NCBI RefSeq assembly: GCF_904848625.1 | Contig: NZ_CAJHCP010000009.1 | Coordinates: forward strand, 124,001-188,000 | Direction of reading: 5' to 3' | DNA from: Paraburkholderia metrosideri | GTDB taxonomy: Bacteria; Pseudomonadota; Gammaproteobacteria; Burkholderiales; Burkholderiaceae | DNA length: 64,000 bases | Shown: piece by piece, positions 27,101-36,255 of the stretch | Layout of the letters: each line of letters opens with the position of its first letter | How positions within the stretch are numbered: position 1 is the first letter of the stretch | Program-made: the position numbers and the translations under genes | The notes under the pieces: generated by a model | The model's input: only the letters and a program-made list of their open reading frames with translations | Database searches by the model: none | Told to the model about the DNA's origin: nothing

Positions 27101-28015
27101 ATGATCGATCCGCTGGCTGAAGTCGTCACGCTGCTGCAGCCGGCTGCCCGGCTTTCCAAAATCGTCCAGGGCGCGAGCCCATGGAGCATCAATCGCTCGG
27201 AAGCCGGTCAGCCGTTCTATTGCGCGGTCCTCGAAGGCGGGTGCCGCATCGCGATCGACGGATATGAACCCATTGAGCTCCTGTCGGGCGATTTCGTGCT
27301 GATTCCTGCGGCCTACGGCGTCGCGATGTGCAGTCTCGAGCCGCCTGCGCCGGGCGTCACAACGTCGGACCCCATCGCGCTGGGCAACGGCGAATACAGA
27401 ATCGGCGCGCTGGACAGTCCGGTCGACGCGCGCATGTTGGCCGGCCATTGCAGCTTCGGCTCGCCGGATGCATCCCTGCTGGTCTCGCTACTGCCGCAAA
27501 TCGTGCATGTGCGCGGCGAACAGCGGCTGGCCACGCTCGTGGAGCTGGTACGAGAGGAATCACGCGAGCAGCGGCCCGCGCGCGAGGTCGTACTCGCGCG
27601 ACTACTGGAAGTGCTGCTCATCGAGGCGCTGCGGTCCATGGCGGGAACGAATGCGTCGCCGGGGCTGGTGCGCGGACTGTCCGATGACCGCCTTGCGATC
27701 GCGATCCGCGGAATGCACGAAAATCCGACGCGCGCGTGGACAGTTGCTGAACTCGCCAAGGAAGCGGCGCTGTCGCGTTCGACCTTTTTCGAGCGCTTCA
27801 ACCGTGCGGTCGGCGTCGCGCCGATGGAATATCTGCTCGCCTGGCGCATGGCACTCGCGAAGGATCTCCTGCGCCGCAACGGAGGCCGTGTCGCCGAGAT
27901 TGCGCAGCGCGTCGGCTACAGCTCTGCCAGCACCTTCAGCGTCGCCTTCACGCGACACGTTGGCCGGCCACCGACGCAATATGCGCGCGAGGAACAGTTG
28001 CACGCTGATGGCTAA
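27101..28015 (+). CDS. AraC-family regulator with cupin_6 N-terminal domain
   Basis: 304 aa. The N-terminal AraC-binding-like (cupin_6) domain includes PFYCAVLEGGCRIAIDG and the LLSGDFVLIPAAYG block. The C-terminal double helix-turn-helix (about 195-300) contains WTVAELAKEAALSRSTFFERFNR and RVAEIAQRVGYSSASTFSVAF. Start at 27101 behind GCAGGAG. This type usually sits divergent from the oxidoreductase genes it controls, here the two SDR genes with a 101-base gap. Confidence 0.9.
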   Translation: MIDPLAEVVTLLQPAARLSKIVQGASPWSINRSEAGQPFYCAVLEGGCRIAIDGYEPIELLSGDFVLIPAAYGVAMCSLEPPAPGVTTSDPIALGNGEYRIGALDSPVDARMLAGHCSFGSPDASLLVSLLPQIVHVRGEQRLATLVELVREESREQRPAREVVLARLLEVLLIEALRSMAGTNASPGLVRGLSDDRLAIAIRGMHENPTRAWTVAELAKEAALSRSTFFERFNRAVGVAPMEYLLAWRMALAKDLLRRNGGRVAEIAQRVGYSSASTFSVAFTRHVGRPPTQYAREEQLHADG

Positions 28016-28607
28016 CGCCGATGCGCGCCTGCCTCGATGCAACTCACTAACGACGTTTGCCTGAGTGGACGAGAGGCTTGCGCGATGGTGCGGGGGCCTT
28101 GAACCCATGACTGCAGGTCGATGACTTATGCTATCGGCATTCATGTGCTGAACCTCGAACGGCCGCGATTGGCAGCACGCAATCTATTCCAAATGCTCAC
28201 GAGAAAAAGCGCGAAAGTCCAAATCCCATTGCCATGCGGAAAAGGACGCCTACCCACGAATTGGGTAGACGTTAGCTCATGTTGTTGAACTTGCGAACGG
28301 CCGTCACCGACGTGCGAGTTTGAAGGATGACAACACAACCAGTGACCCGTTGTGTGTTCCAGACGCATCGTCCTCTATTGTTTGAACAAAGGCGGTGATC
28401 TTTCGATTCTGGAAATACCAGTCCACGCGACCTCGGCCAGCAGAAGTGCCTCCCGCTTCAGGATGTCCATGGAGTAGTATTGGTGCTTGCGCGTCCATGG
28501 GTGATTAATCGCGATCGAAGTAAAAGTACTTCGATTCGTACATCACCCGGCGACACGCAAACAACAACGATGAATGGCCAACACGGCCATCTGGACGGAG
28601 ACACGAG
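28016..28607. other. intergenic region with a hairpin and a direct repeat
   Basis: No gene seen in about 590 bases. A hairpin CTACCCA / TGGGTAG lies at 28250-28268. GTCCATGG occurs at 28465-28472 and again at 28493-28500, 28 bases apart, upstream of the MFS gene; these may be operator halves. Confidence 0.4.
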
Positions 28608-29930
28608 TTGGACAAGCCCACCATTCCCGTATCGCCCACCGCGAGTCAAACCACTCGCATGAGTTACCGCTGGCATGTGCTGATCTGGCTGATGGTCGGT
28701 GGCATCATCAATTATCTGGACCGTGCAAGCCTGTCGATTGCCGCGCCCGGAATGATTCAGGAACTTGGTTTGACCCGCACGCAGATTGGCCTGCTGGGCA
28801 GTGTATTCGCATGGACTTACGCGATGATGCAATTGCCCGCCGGATGGCTGATCGATCGATTCGGCGCGAAGCGTGCGTACGCGATCGGCATGATCTGGTG
28901 GAGCATCGCAACCTGGTTGACGGGCGTGGTGGGATCGATCGCTGCGCTGGTGGCAATGCGTGCATTGCTCGCCGTCGGTGAAGCGCCGTGCTGGCCGACG
29001 GCCGCAAAAATAACCGCGGCGTGGTTTCCTGCGAAAGAGCGTGGCTTCGCAACAGGCATCTGGGACTCGTCGTCGAAATGGGGACCGGCGCTTGCTCCCG
29101 CGTTACTCGTCGCGCTGATGATTGCATTTGGCTGGCGCTCGCTCTTTCACGTGACGGGCGCATTCGGCATTGCATTCGCGCTGCTATTCCTGATGCTGTA
29201 TCGCAATCCACGCGACAGCCAGCGATTATCGAAAGATGAACTCGACTACATCGAAGCGGGAGGCGGAGGTCATGAGCGCTCGCTGGCGACGTCTTTACTC
29301 AAGTGGCGCTGGCTTTTCGTTCGCCGCAGCGTGTGGGGCATGATTCTGGGGTACTTCTGCACGATCTGGCTCTGGAATATTTTCCTGGTGTTTTTGCCGC
29401 TGTATCTGCTCGACCGCTTTCATATCTCGTTTGCTCAACTCGGCGCCGTCGCGGGTATTCCGTGGGTGGGTGGCGCATTGGGTGAAATCGCAGTCGGCTA
29501 TCTGGCCAAGAAGCTGGTCGATCGTCATCTCGCATCGGCGATCGGCGCGAAGCGCTTATTGATTGCGTGCTGTGCGACCGGTGCCGGTATTTGTGCAGTC
29601 GCATTACCGTTTGTCGATTCGTTAAACGCGACACTCGTTTTGTTCACTATTGGTCTCGCGTTTCTTGCAGCGATGATCGGCTCGGCATGGGCGCTTGCGG
29701 CAGATATCGCGCCTACATCGATGGTGGCATCCGTGAGTGCAATTCAGAACTTTGGCGGCTATTTCGGCGGTGCGTTTTCACCTCTTGTTGCGGGCTTCAT
29801 TGTCGACCATACGGGCTCGTATGCACTCGCATTCATTTCGGGCGGGATTATTGCGGCATGTGCGGCGCCGTTCTACTGGTTCATGGCCCGCAAGCCGATC
29901 TTGGAAGACGTCGAGGTGGCGAGAGGCTGA
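28608..29930 (+). CDS. MFS transporter, anion:cation symporter (ACS) family
   Basis: 440 aa with 12 predicted membrane segments in two halves. The first helix block INYLDRASLSIAAPGM and the loop GWLIDRFGAKRAYAIG are typical of the ACS family (glucarate, galactonate, phthalate and similar organic anions). The second half has EIAVGYLAKKLVDRHL. Start is TTG at 28608 with GGAG 7 bases upstream; an ATG at codon 18 is possible. No enzyme gene is adjacent, so the substrate cannot be told. Confidence 0.88.
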   Translation: MDKPTIPVSPTASQTTRMSYRWHVLIWLMVGGIINYLDRASLSIAAPGMIQELGLTRTQIGLLGSVFAWTYAMMQLPAGWLIDRFGAKRAYAIGMIWWSIATWLTGVVGSIAALVAMRALLAVGEAPCWPTAAKITAAWFPAKERGFATGIWDSSSKWGPALAPALLVALMIAFGWRSLFHVTGAFGIAFALLFLMLYRNPRDSQRLSKDELDYIEAGGGGHERSLATSLLKWRWLFVRRSVWGMILGYFCTIWLWNIFLVFLPLYLLDRFHISFAQLGAVAGIPWVGGALGEIAVGYLAKKLVDRHLASAIGAKRLLIACCATGAGICAVALPFVDSLNATLVLFTIGLAFLAAMIGSAWALAADIAPTSMVASVSAIQNFGGYFGGAFSPLVAGFIVDHTGSYALAFISGGIIAACAAPFYWFMARKPILEDVEVARG

Positions 29931-30005
29931 TTGATGCAGGTCGATTGATCGACAATAGCCGCGACGCTGGTTCGAGAGTGCATTGGTTATTAACGTCGCT
30001 GGAAT

Positions 30006-30041
30006 CGGTCATTCGTGAGCTTTGCTGCGCACGAATGACCG
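30006..30041. terminator. perfect 12-bp inverted repeat between convergent genes
   Basis: CGGTCATTCGTG and CACGAATGACCG flank a 12-base loop, between the MFS gene and the convergent phosphate-transporter gene. No strong T-tract. Probably a bidirectional terminator or mRNA-end stabiliser. Confidence 0.5.
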
Positions 30042-30156
30042 CGCCCTTTCCGCGAATAATACTGAGTTTGTCCAGCCCGAAGCGCGGCAAAGCAGGCTAC
30101 TGCTTGCACCTGTTCCTCACAACTTCGGCAGGTTGCGCAGAGTCAGAACGCCGCCA

Positions 30157-31575
30157 TTAAAAGCGCGGATTCGCCAGTACGTAAAACAGTCCAGCGGAAA
30201 GGCCGATCGTGACCGGCAGCGTCACCAGCCAGGTGAGCACAATGCGGACCATCATGCCGCGCTGCAGACCCTGTCCACCGACCGCCATGGTCCCGGCAAT
30301 CCCAGACGTGATGATGTGCGTGGTGCTCACCGGCAGCCCGGTGAATCCTGCTGTGCCGATTAGCACGGAGCCGATCAACTCCGCGCTCGCACCCTGGCCC
30401 GGTGTCATGTGTTGTTTACCGATCCGCTCCCCAAGCGTGCGGACGACGCGTTTATAGCCGACCATCGTGCCGATCCCCAGACAGAACGCACTCAACATGC
30501 GGACCCAGAGCGGTGCATATTGAACCGGCAAGCTCATCTGTTTGAGAAGATCGGCGGCCTCTTTCTTGTCAATCGTGGTAGCCGATTTGACCTCGCCGAC
30601 ATGCTTCATCTGCGACACGACCTCGTAAATCGCACCGCGCATTTGTGCACGTGTTGCACGCTCGCCGTCTGCAGGCGGGTCCGTTGACTGCAATTCCGAA
30701 GCCTGCTTTTGCAGCGACGGCTGCGCGTCGCGCAGCATTTTCGCGGCCTGCAACGCGTGAGGCTTGACGTCATCGCCATACTTCTCGATCAGCGGAATCG
30801 CTGCGGTGGCATGCGCGCTCAATTGCGTCAGTTGAGCAGTCGCATCTGGATTGAGCGCGTAGGCTGCCGGCAAAAGCCCGATGATTGTCAGCATGATCAG
30901 ACCAATACTTTTCTGGCCGTCATTGGTGCCGTGAGAAAAACTGACCGATGTGCACGTGAGAATCAGCAGACCCCGCAGCCACCAGACAGGCGGTTGTCCT
31001 TCTTTGGGCGGTTCGAACAGGTGTCCACGACGCACGATGAGTCTCAGCAGACCATAGAGACCCCCCGCTAGCAGAAAGCCGAGTACGGGCGATAGCGCGA
31101 GTCCTTCGAGAACCGTGATGATCTGCTTCCAGTCCACGCCTTGAACCACACTGCGCGATTTCAGAAGCGCATCGGCAACGGCGACGCCGATCAATGCGCC
31201 GATGATGCAATGAGAACTGCTATTGGGAATGCCGAATGCCCACGTGAGGATGTTCCAGAACAACGCCGCCGCGAATATCGACACCAGCATGGGAACGGCA
31301 GGCGCGCCGTCGGGTGGCGTCAGCACATCGGGAGGAAGGATCTCGACCAGCGCATAGGCGACGGCAATGCCGCCTACCATCACACCGATAAAATTCAGAA
31401 GGCCCGACCAGATGACCGCCTGCACGGGCTTGAGCGATTGCGTGTAGATAACGGTTGCGACGGCGTTCGACGTGTCATGAAAGCCGTTTGTCGCTTCGAA
31501 TACGAGCACCATGACAAGGCACACCACCAGCATGCCGACGACGATGCCCGAGGACGGGGTGAAGTGAACGAGCAT
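30157..31575 (-). CDS. pit: PiT-family inorganic phosphate transporter
   Basis: 472 aa of the PHO4/PiT family. The two inverted signature motifs are present: NGFHDTSNAVATVIYT near residue 30 and SFSHGTNDGQKSIG in the second half. A long soluble loop of roughly 120 residues (Gln/Ala/Lys-rich) separates the halves. It imports inorganic phosphate, or metal-phosphate, driven by the proton gradient. The ATG at 31575 is preceded by GGGAGCGCGA. Unlike many PiT genes, no PhoU-like DUF47 partner lies next to it. Confidence 0.92.
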   Translation of the reverse strand: MLVHFTPSSGIVVGMLVVCLVMVLVFEATNGFHDTSNAVATVIYTQSLKPVQAVIWSGLLNFIGVMVGGIAVAYALVEILPPDVLTPPDGAPAVPMLVSIFAAALFWNILTWAFGIPNSSSHCIIGALIGVAVADALLKSRSVVQGVDWKQIITVLEGLALSPVLGFLLAGGLYGLLRLIVRRGHLFEPPKEGQPPVWWLRGLLILTCTSVSFSHGTNDGQKSIGLIMLTIIGLLPAAYALNPDATAQLTQLSAHATAAIPLIEKYGDDVKPHALQAAKMLRDAQPSLQKQASELQSTDPPADGERATRAQMRGAIYEVVSQMKHVGEVKSATTIDKKEAADLLKQMSLPVQYAPLWVRMLSAFCLGIGTMVGYKRVVRTLGERIGKQHMTPGQGASAELIGSVLIGTAGFTGLPVSTTHIITSGIAGTMAVGGQGLQRGMMVRIVLTWLVTLPVTIGLSAGLFYVLANPRF

Positions 31576-31835
31576 TCGCGCTCCCTTAGGGGTGAAGGGG
31601 AAACCTCGCGGATGTCGGCCGATACTGCTCCGTGAATGCGAACAGTCGATCGTAAATTGCTTCCGTGAAGTTTTTATTACACGTGGGGTTAGCCTTAAAA
31701 TTGCGGCGAACGACGCGGCGCGTCTGTTCAACAACGGGGGCGCCCACGCTTGCGTGCTGGATCGGGTCGCTGTCGTGGCCGGTTCATGCTTCATTTTTTT
31801 TGCCAGTTCAGCCCGCAATTCAGGAGTATTTGCCG

Positions 31836-33266
31836 ATGTCGGTTTCGTCATCCGCCACCGAACGCCAACGAAGTTCCGCGCTAATCACGTCGCTGGTCGC
31901 GGCCGCCTTATTCATGGAGAACCTCGACGGCTCGATCATCGCGACCGCCTTGCCGCAGATGGCGCAGTCGTTCCACATCAGGCCGGTGGAGTTGAGTATC
32001 GGCATCACGTCGTATCTGTTGACGCTCGCCGTATTTATTCCGATCAGCGGATGGATTGCCGATCGCGTCGGTGTCCGCACGGTGTTCGCCACGGCGCTGG
32101 CGATTTTCACGGGCGCGTCGATGCTCTGCGGGATGACCGACAATCTCGTCGAATTTACCGGTGCGCGGATTTTGCAGGGCATCGGCGGCGCAATGATGGT
32201 GCCGGTCGGGCGGCTCGCCGTATTGCGCGCCACGCCTAAAGAAGAGTTGATGCGCGCGATTTCGATCATTACGTGGCCCGGATTGATCGCGCCTGTGCTC
32301 GGACCTCCGCTGGGCGGATTCATCACGACTTACTCGTCATGGCGCTGGATTTTCTATCTGAACGTGCCGCTCGGACTGGCGGGAATCGTGCTGGCGTGGC
32401 GGTTCATCAGCACGGAGCGCGACGTGGACTGTCGTCCGTTCGATGTGTTGGGGTTCGTGCTGACCGGTGTCGCGGGCACTTGCGTCATGTACGCGATGGA
32501 AGCGATTGGCCGCGCCGGCACGTCGTGGCATACGTCGCTCGTGTTTCTGGCGATCGGTCTCGCGGCCTGCGTGGCGGCGTGGTTCCATCTGCAACGCAGC
32601 GCGCATCCCATGATCGATTTGTCGGCGTTCCGGATCAAGACATTCTTGGTGTCGATCTGCGGCGGGTCGCTGTTCAGGATCTCGATTGGCGCAGTGCCGT
32701 TCCTGTTGCCGTTGATGTTTCAGGTGGGCTTTGGCATGAATCCGTTTCAGTCGGGCCTGCTGACGCTTGCGGTATTTGCGGGCAATCTGTCGACAAAACT
32801 CGTCACGACGCAAATCCTTCGTCGATACGGCTTTAGAACAGTGCTCGTATTCAACGGTGCTTTTGCGGCGCTGACGCTGGCGAGCATGAGTCTGCTGAGA
32901 CCGTCGACGGCTTCCGGCTGGATTCTGTTTGCATTGTTCATCAGCGGGGTCGCGCGGTCGCTGCAATTCACCGCGATCAACACCCTCGGTTTCTCCGACG
33001 TCCCCAAGCCGCAGATGAGCGGTGCGTCGACGTTATCGAGTACGGTGAGCCAGATGACAATGGGGATGGGTGTCGCCGCCGGCGCGATTGCATTGCGGAT
33101 CGCCGCGTGGTGGCACGGTCACGATGGCCAGTCATTGACGCCTTCCGATTTCAGCATTGCATTTCTGATTGTGACGTTGTTTAGCGTGATTGCCATCGCC
33201 GATGTATTTTCGTTGTCACCCGATGCGGGCAATCATGTGAGTGGGCATCGGCGAAGAGGGACGTAG
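31836..33266 (+). CDS. MFS drug transporter, DHA2 (EmrB/QacA) family
   Basis: 476 aa with about 14 hydrophobic segments. The motif LDGSIIATALPQMAQSF in the first helix and the motif C region (WPGLIAPVLGPPLGGFI) are those of DHA2 efflux pumps. The loop ADRVGVRTVF matches motif A. I chose ATG 31836 with AGGAG 9 bases upstream; the frame is open to 31665 without a better start. No membrane-fusion partner is adjacent. Divergent from the phosphate transporter. Confidence 0.88.
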   Translation: MSVSSSATERQRSSALITSLVAAALFMENLDGSIIATALPQMAQSFHIRPVELSIGITSYLLTLAVFIPISGWIADRVGVRTVFATALAIFTGASMLCGMTDNLVEFTGARILQGIGGAMMVPVGRLAVLRATPKEELMRAISIITWPGLIAPVLGPPLGGFITTYSSWRWIFYLNVPLGLAGIVLAWRFISTERDVDCRPFDVLGFVLTGVAGTCVMYAMEAIGRAGTSWHTSLVFLAIGLAACVAAWFHLQRSAHPMIDLSAFRIKTFLVSICGGSLFRISIGAVPFLLPLMFQVGFGMNPFQSGLLTLAVFAGNLSTKLVTTQILRRYGFRTVLVFNGAFAALTLASMSLLRPSTASGWILFALFISGVARSLQFTAINTLGFSDVPKPQMSGASTLSSTVSQMTMGMGVAAGAIALRIAAWWHGHDGQSLTPSDFSIAFLIVTLFSVIAIADVFSLSPDAGNHVSGHRRRGT

Positions 33267-33485
33267 TGATCGGCATGATTCGTTATCGGCGTACCCGCGC
33301 GATGCGTTATGAATTTTTGAATACCTGCGAGCGTTGCTGCCGGCGACTTCAGGCAGCGAGCGCACGCACAACCTCTCGTCGAACGTCCGCATTCAGGCAC
33401 CTGTGCCACTTTCGATATCATTGGAGTTGGTAAGACCACGACAGCGAACCTTCTCGCTGCCGAATCCATCCCATCTCTCACGCCA

Positions 33486-34505
33486 ATGACTATCGAACCA
33501 TCACCCAAGCTCGATTTTTCCAGGTTTCCGCGTCGGGTACTTCTCGAAGGGCCCACTCCGATCCAGCATCTTCCTCGCTTGAGTGCCGGACTCCGCGGCG
33601 TGAACGTTTTCGTCAAGCGAGATGATCTGAACGGGCTGGGTGGGGGCGGTAACAAGTTGCGAAAGCTTGAGTTTCTGATCGGCGAAGCATTGGCCGGCGG
33701 CGCGGACACGATCATCACCGTCGGCGCCAGGCAGTCGAACCACGCGCGGCTGACGGCCGCAGCGGCCGCGCGTGTTGGTCTCAAATGCGAACTGGTTCTG
33801 ACGAGAGCGGTGCCTCGTTTCGACGCCGACTATGTCGACAACGGAAACATTCTGCTTGATGGTTTGTTCGATGCGCACGTGCATGATTTGCCGGGCTCGG
33901 CGAACGCACTGCAATTCGCTGAAGATCGTGCGGTCGAGCTGCGTACCCAGGGGCGGAATGTCTATGTATGTCCGCTCGGTGGCTCAAGTCCTGTGGGTTG
34001 TCTGGGATATGCAGATTGTGCGGTGGAAATCATCGCTCAATCGAAGGCGATGGGTGTTTCCTTCGATCGCATCGTAGTGCCCAACGGCAGCGGCGGAATG
34101 CAGGGCGGGCTGGTTGCCGGCTTGGTCTCGTCAGGCCTGGAGCCGTCGCTTGTCGCCGGGTTCGCCGTGTATGGGCCGGCTGGGCAGGCTCGCTCTATCA
34201 CGCTTGATAAGGCAAATCAGACAGCCCAACTCATCGATCCGAATCTACGCGTCGACAGTAGCGCAATTTCAATTGATGAATCTCAACTTGGGCAGGGCTA
34301 TGGAATCCCGACCGACGCTATGCGCGCGGCCGTTCGCCTGCTCGCGTCGACGGAGGGCCTGCTGATTGATCCTGTGTATGGCGGGAAGGCGTTCGCGGGT
34401 CTTCTGGAAAGCGTCCGTTCGGGCAACTATCGGGCGGGGCACAATATTCTGTTTGTCATGACGGGTGGTCTGCCAGGCCTCTTTGCTTATCGAAGCGAGT
34501 TCTAA
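33486..34505 (+). CDS. PLP-dependent D-cysteine desulfhydrase / ACC deaminase-like enzyme
   Basis: 339 aa, fold-type II PLP enzyme of the ACC deaminase/DcyD group. The PLP lysine is in GGGNKLRKLEF (K57). The block TVGARQSNHARLTAAAAARVGL and the phosphate-binding PNGSGGMQGG loop agree. Family members convert D-cysteine to pyruvate, H2S and ammonia; the related CuyA acts on L-cysteate, and ACC deaminase on the plant hormone precursor. Sequence alone does not settle the substrate; DcyD or CuyA is more likely. Monocistronic, with a 219-base gap before it. Confidence 0.8.
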   Translation: MTIEPSPKLDFSRFPRRVLLEGPTPIQHLPRLSAGLRGVNVFVKRDDLNGLGGGGNKLRKLEFLIGEALAGGADTIITVGARQSNHARLTAAAAARVGLKCELVLTRAVPRFDADYVDNGNILLDGLFDAHVHDLPGSANALQFAEDRAVELRTQGRNVYVCPLGGSSPVGCLGYADCAVEIIAQSKAMGVSFDRIVVPNGSGGMQGGLVAGLVSSGLEPSLVAGFAVYGPAGQARSITLDKANQTAQLIDPNLRVDSSAISIDESQLGQGYGIPTDAMRAAVRLLASTEGLLIDPVYGGKAFAGLLESVRSGNYRAGHNILFVMTGGLPGLFAYRSEF

Positions 34506-34628
34506 TTTCTGGCGCCGCAACAAGGGTGGGGTGGTTGCTTTTAAATTGACCCCACGCACCGCGACAATGCCAATAGCTGACCGCTTGTGATCGTGCTAGG
34601 ATTTTTGCAAACCACCACGGAGACTGCT

Positions 34629-35003
34629 ATGCCGTTCGTCTGCGAAAACGTTGAATGCCGTGCCGTTCTTGCCCGCGGGCAACTCAAGACCATTCACGAA
34701 GAACAAGGGTGGTGCTTCTACTGCCCGGACTGCAAAGCACGCAATGAGTTGAAGGACATCGGCGTTCCGGGTGGTCCGGTCGAGTTGACGCAACCAGAGA
34801 GTCCGACTTTGCCGCACAAAGTCATTGCGACGGCTCGACCTCTGGAAGACGGCCAGTACGCCGCGCAGTTGCTAATACAACGCGCTTTGCGCACAAAGGG
34901 GACGTACGCGGTCGAGGAGCGTTGGGATCAGCTCGGTACGTTCTCTAACCCCCAGGAGGCGATAGAGCACGCAAAGTCCGTTGCGATGGATCGACTAGGG
35001 TAG
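34629..35003 (+). CDS. hypothetical protein with a Cys-rich (zinc ribbon-like) N-terminus
   Basis: 124 aa. The first 40 residues hold four cysteines in two pairs (CENVEC and CFYCPDC), as in a small zinc ribbon. The C-terminal half (DGQYAAQLLIQRALRTKGTYAVEERWDQLGTF...) resembles a small alpha/beta unit. ATG at 34629 follows CGGAG with good spacing. Function unknown; a nucleic-acid or protein-binding role would fit the zinc site. Confidence 0.7.
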   Translation: MPFVCENVECRAVLARGQLKTIHEEQGWCFYCPDCKARNELKDIGVPGGPVELTQPESPTLPHKVIATARPLEDGQYAAQLLIQRALRTKGTYAVEERWDQLGTFSNPQEAIEHAKSVAMDRLG

Positions 35004-35547
35004 AAGTCGCTCTCACGAACTGGACCTACGGACCGGCCATGGGTTCTGCAGGCGTCTACACATTGTCTTGCTCAAATGGCTTGGCGGCGCGGCGCCTTCG
35101 CTGCGCCGCGCCGCTCGCCCGCGATGTGACGCCGCGCCGTCACAGATGCCTGGTTCAGGCAGTACTTCATAGTGAAGGCAGCCTTCTTCGAATACGCGAC
35201 TGGCGTTGTTATGCGTAGTCCAACGCTCAACGATTAGAGACGTTCATTCCTCGACCGCGTTCAGCCGGTGACGGTCTTCGGCTCACCTCCCCGTGCGGTC
35301 ATCGAAAACAATTGGTTAGAGTGAGACAGCAATCGTTCTCCGACCGGATCACATAAGGTGATCTTCGACCGGGGAAACGCGTTGTAATCCTCTCCTCGAA
35401 AAGAAAAGACACTGATGGATTGCTTCCTTCTTTAGCGGCGAACGATGACCCTAAAGGTATTCATTCTGCAACCGTTAATGGAAGGGACCGCTTTTCGACA
35501 GCGGCCAGTATCCATTGTGCTTATAAATCACTAACTTTCGAGGGACC
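35004..35547. other. intergenic region with several inverted repeats
   Basis: No gene seen. It holds two strong GC-rich hairpins (listed apart) and, at 35347-35363, GATCAC/GTGATC with CGACCGG copies on both sides (35341-35347 and 35366-35372). The right end carries the promoter of the lipoprotein gene. Confidence 0.45.
35084..35114. repeat. perfect 12-bp G+C-only hairpin, followed by a second hairpin
   Basis: GCGGCGCGGCGC (35084-35095) pairs fully with GCGCCGCGCCGC (35103-35114) around a 7-base loop. A second hairpin, TGTGAC/GTCACA, lies at 35125-35144. They follow the zinc-ribbon gene and have no T-tract, so they could be a REP-like unit or an mRNA 3'-end structure. Confidence 0.6.
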
Positions 35548-35940
35548 ATGAAAAAAATCGCTCTTGCCGCTATCGTCGCAGTTAGCTTCGCCACGTTGGC
35601 GGGTTGTGCGGGAACGGGTAACGACTCCTTGCGCTCCGAAACCGAAGCCACTGTTTCGACCAAGATCGCTGAGGGCAAAACGACGAAAGACGACGTACGG
35701 ACGATGTTTGGCTCGCCGATGAAGACGGAGTTTACGGACGGCGGTCTCGAAATCTGGCATTACGAGTTGACCAAGCTGCACAGCGATGCGGTCAATTTTA
35801 TTCCGGTCGTCAACCTGTTCGGCACCAGCGCCAGCGGTCAAAAGAAAGAGCTCGTCGTACTGTTCGATTCGCATAATGTCGTTAAGCGCTATTCGATGAG
35901 CGAATCCGCCGTTTCGCAAAAGACGGGCATCTTTAATTAA
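35548..35940 (+). CDS. BamE/SmpA-like outer-membrane lipoprotein
   Basis: 130 aa. A lipoprotein signal peptide ends in the lipobox LAGC (Cys at 20). The domain has the SmpA/OmlA (BamE-like) pattern: KIAEGKTTKDDVRTMFGSPMKTEF, then GLEIWHYELTK. Such small lipoproteins are found in the outer membrane; BamE itself is part of the beta-barrel assembly machine. This copy is probably a paralogue. The neighbour genes give no further hint. Confidence 0.8.
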   Translation: MKKIALAAIVAVSFATLAGCAGTGNDSLRSETEATVSTKIAEGKTTKDDVRTMFGSPMKTEFTDGGLEIWHYELTKLHSDAVNFIPVVNLFGTSASGQKKELVVLFDSHNVVKRYSMSESAVSQKTGIFN

Positions 35941-36255
35941 TTGATCAGCTAGTCAGCCGCCATCGTCGCCAATCGACGTCAAGCCTGTCCATCCACATAG
36001 TGGGCCGCGAGGGTTGGGCGGTGGCTGCAGAGTGAGCCGGTCTGGAGCGGGGTATCCGGGCGGCGCGCTCATTGAGTCGATAAGTCGAAACAAACTGTCT
36101 TCGCGCCACTCGGCTTTGCGCAAAATAAAGCCTGTGGTGGCGTCGAAAATCTGTTGTTCATCGGAAAGGCTACAGCAGATCGACCGCTGTCTGTTACCGT
36201 CAGACAGCGGTCCGCGAGTAGCAACCATCACTCACGCGGGCTTCGCCAACCGCGA
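35941..36255. other. intergenic region with a 12-bp inverted repeat
   Basis: No convincing gene. GACCGCTGTCTG (36182-36193) pairs fully with CAGACAGCGGTC (36201-36212) around a 7-base loop, about 45 bases past the stop of the minus-strand SDR. It is probably that gene's transcription end structure, although a T-tract is missing. A 92-codon minus-strand frame (35953-36231) has no recognisable domain. Confidence 0.5.

Noticed and set aside
28250..28268. hairpin taken as a terminator of the AraC gene
   Set aside because: It lies over 230 bases after the stop and has no T-tract; kept only as a note on the intergenic region.
35953..36231. 92-codon minus-strand frame in the gap after the lipoprotein gene
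   Set aside because: No ribosome site or domain, and its 5' part contains the strong hairpin of the SDR end.
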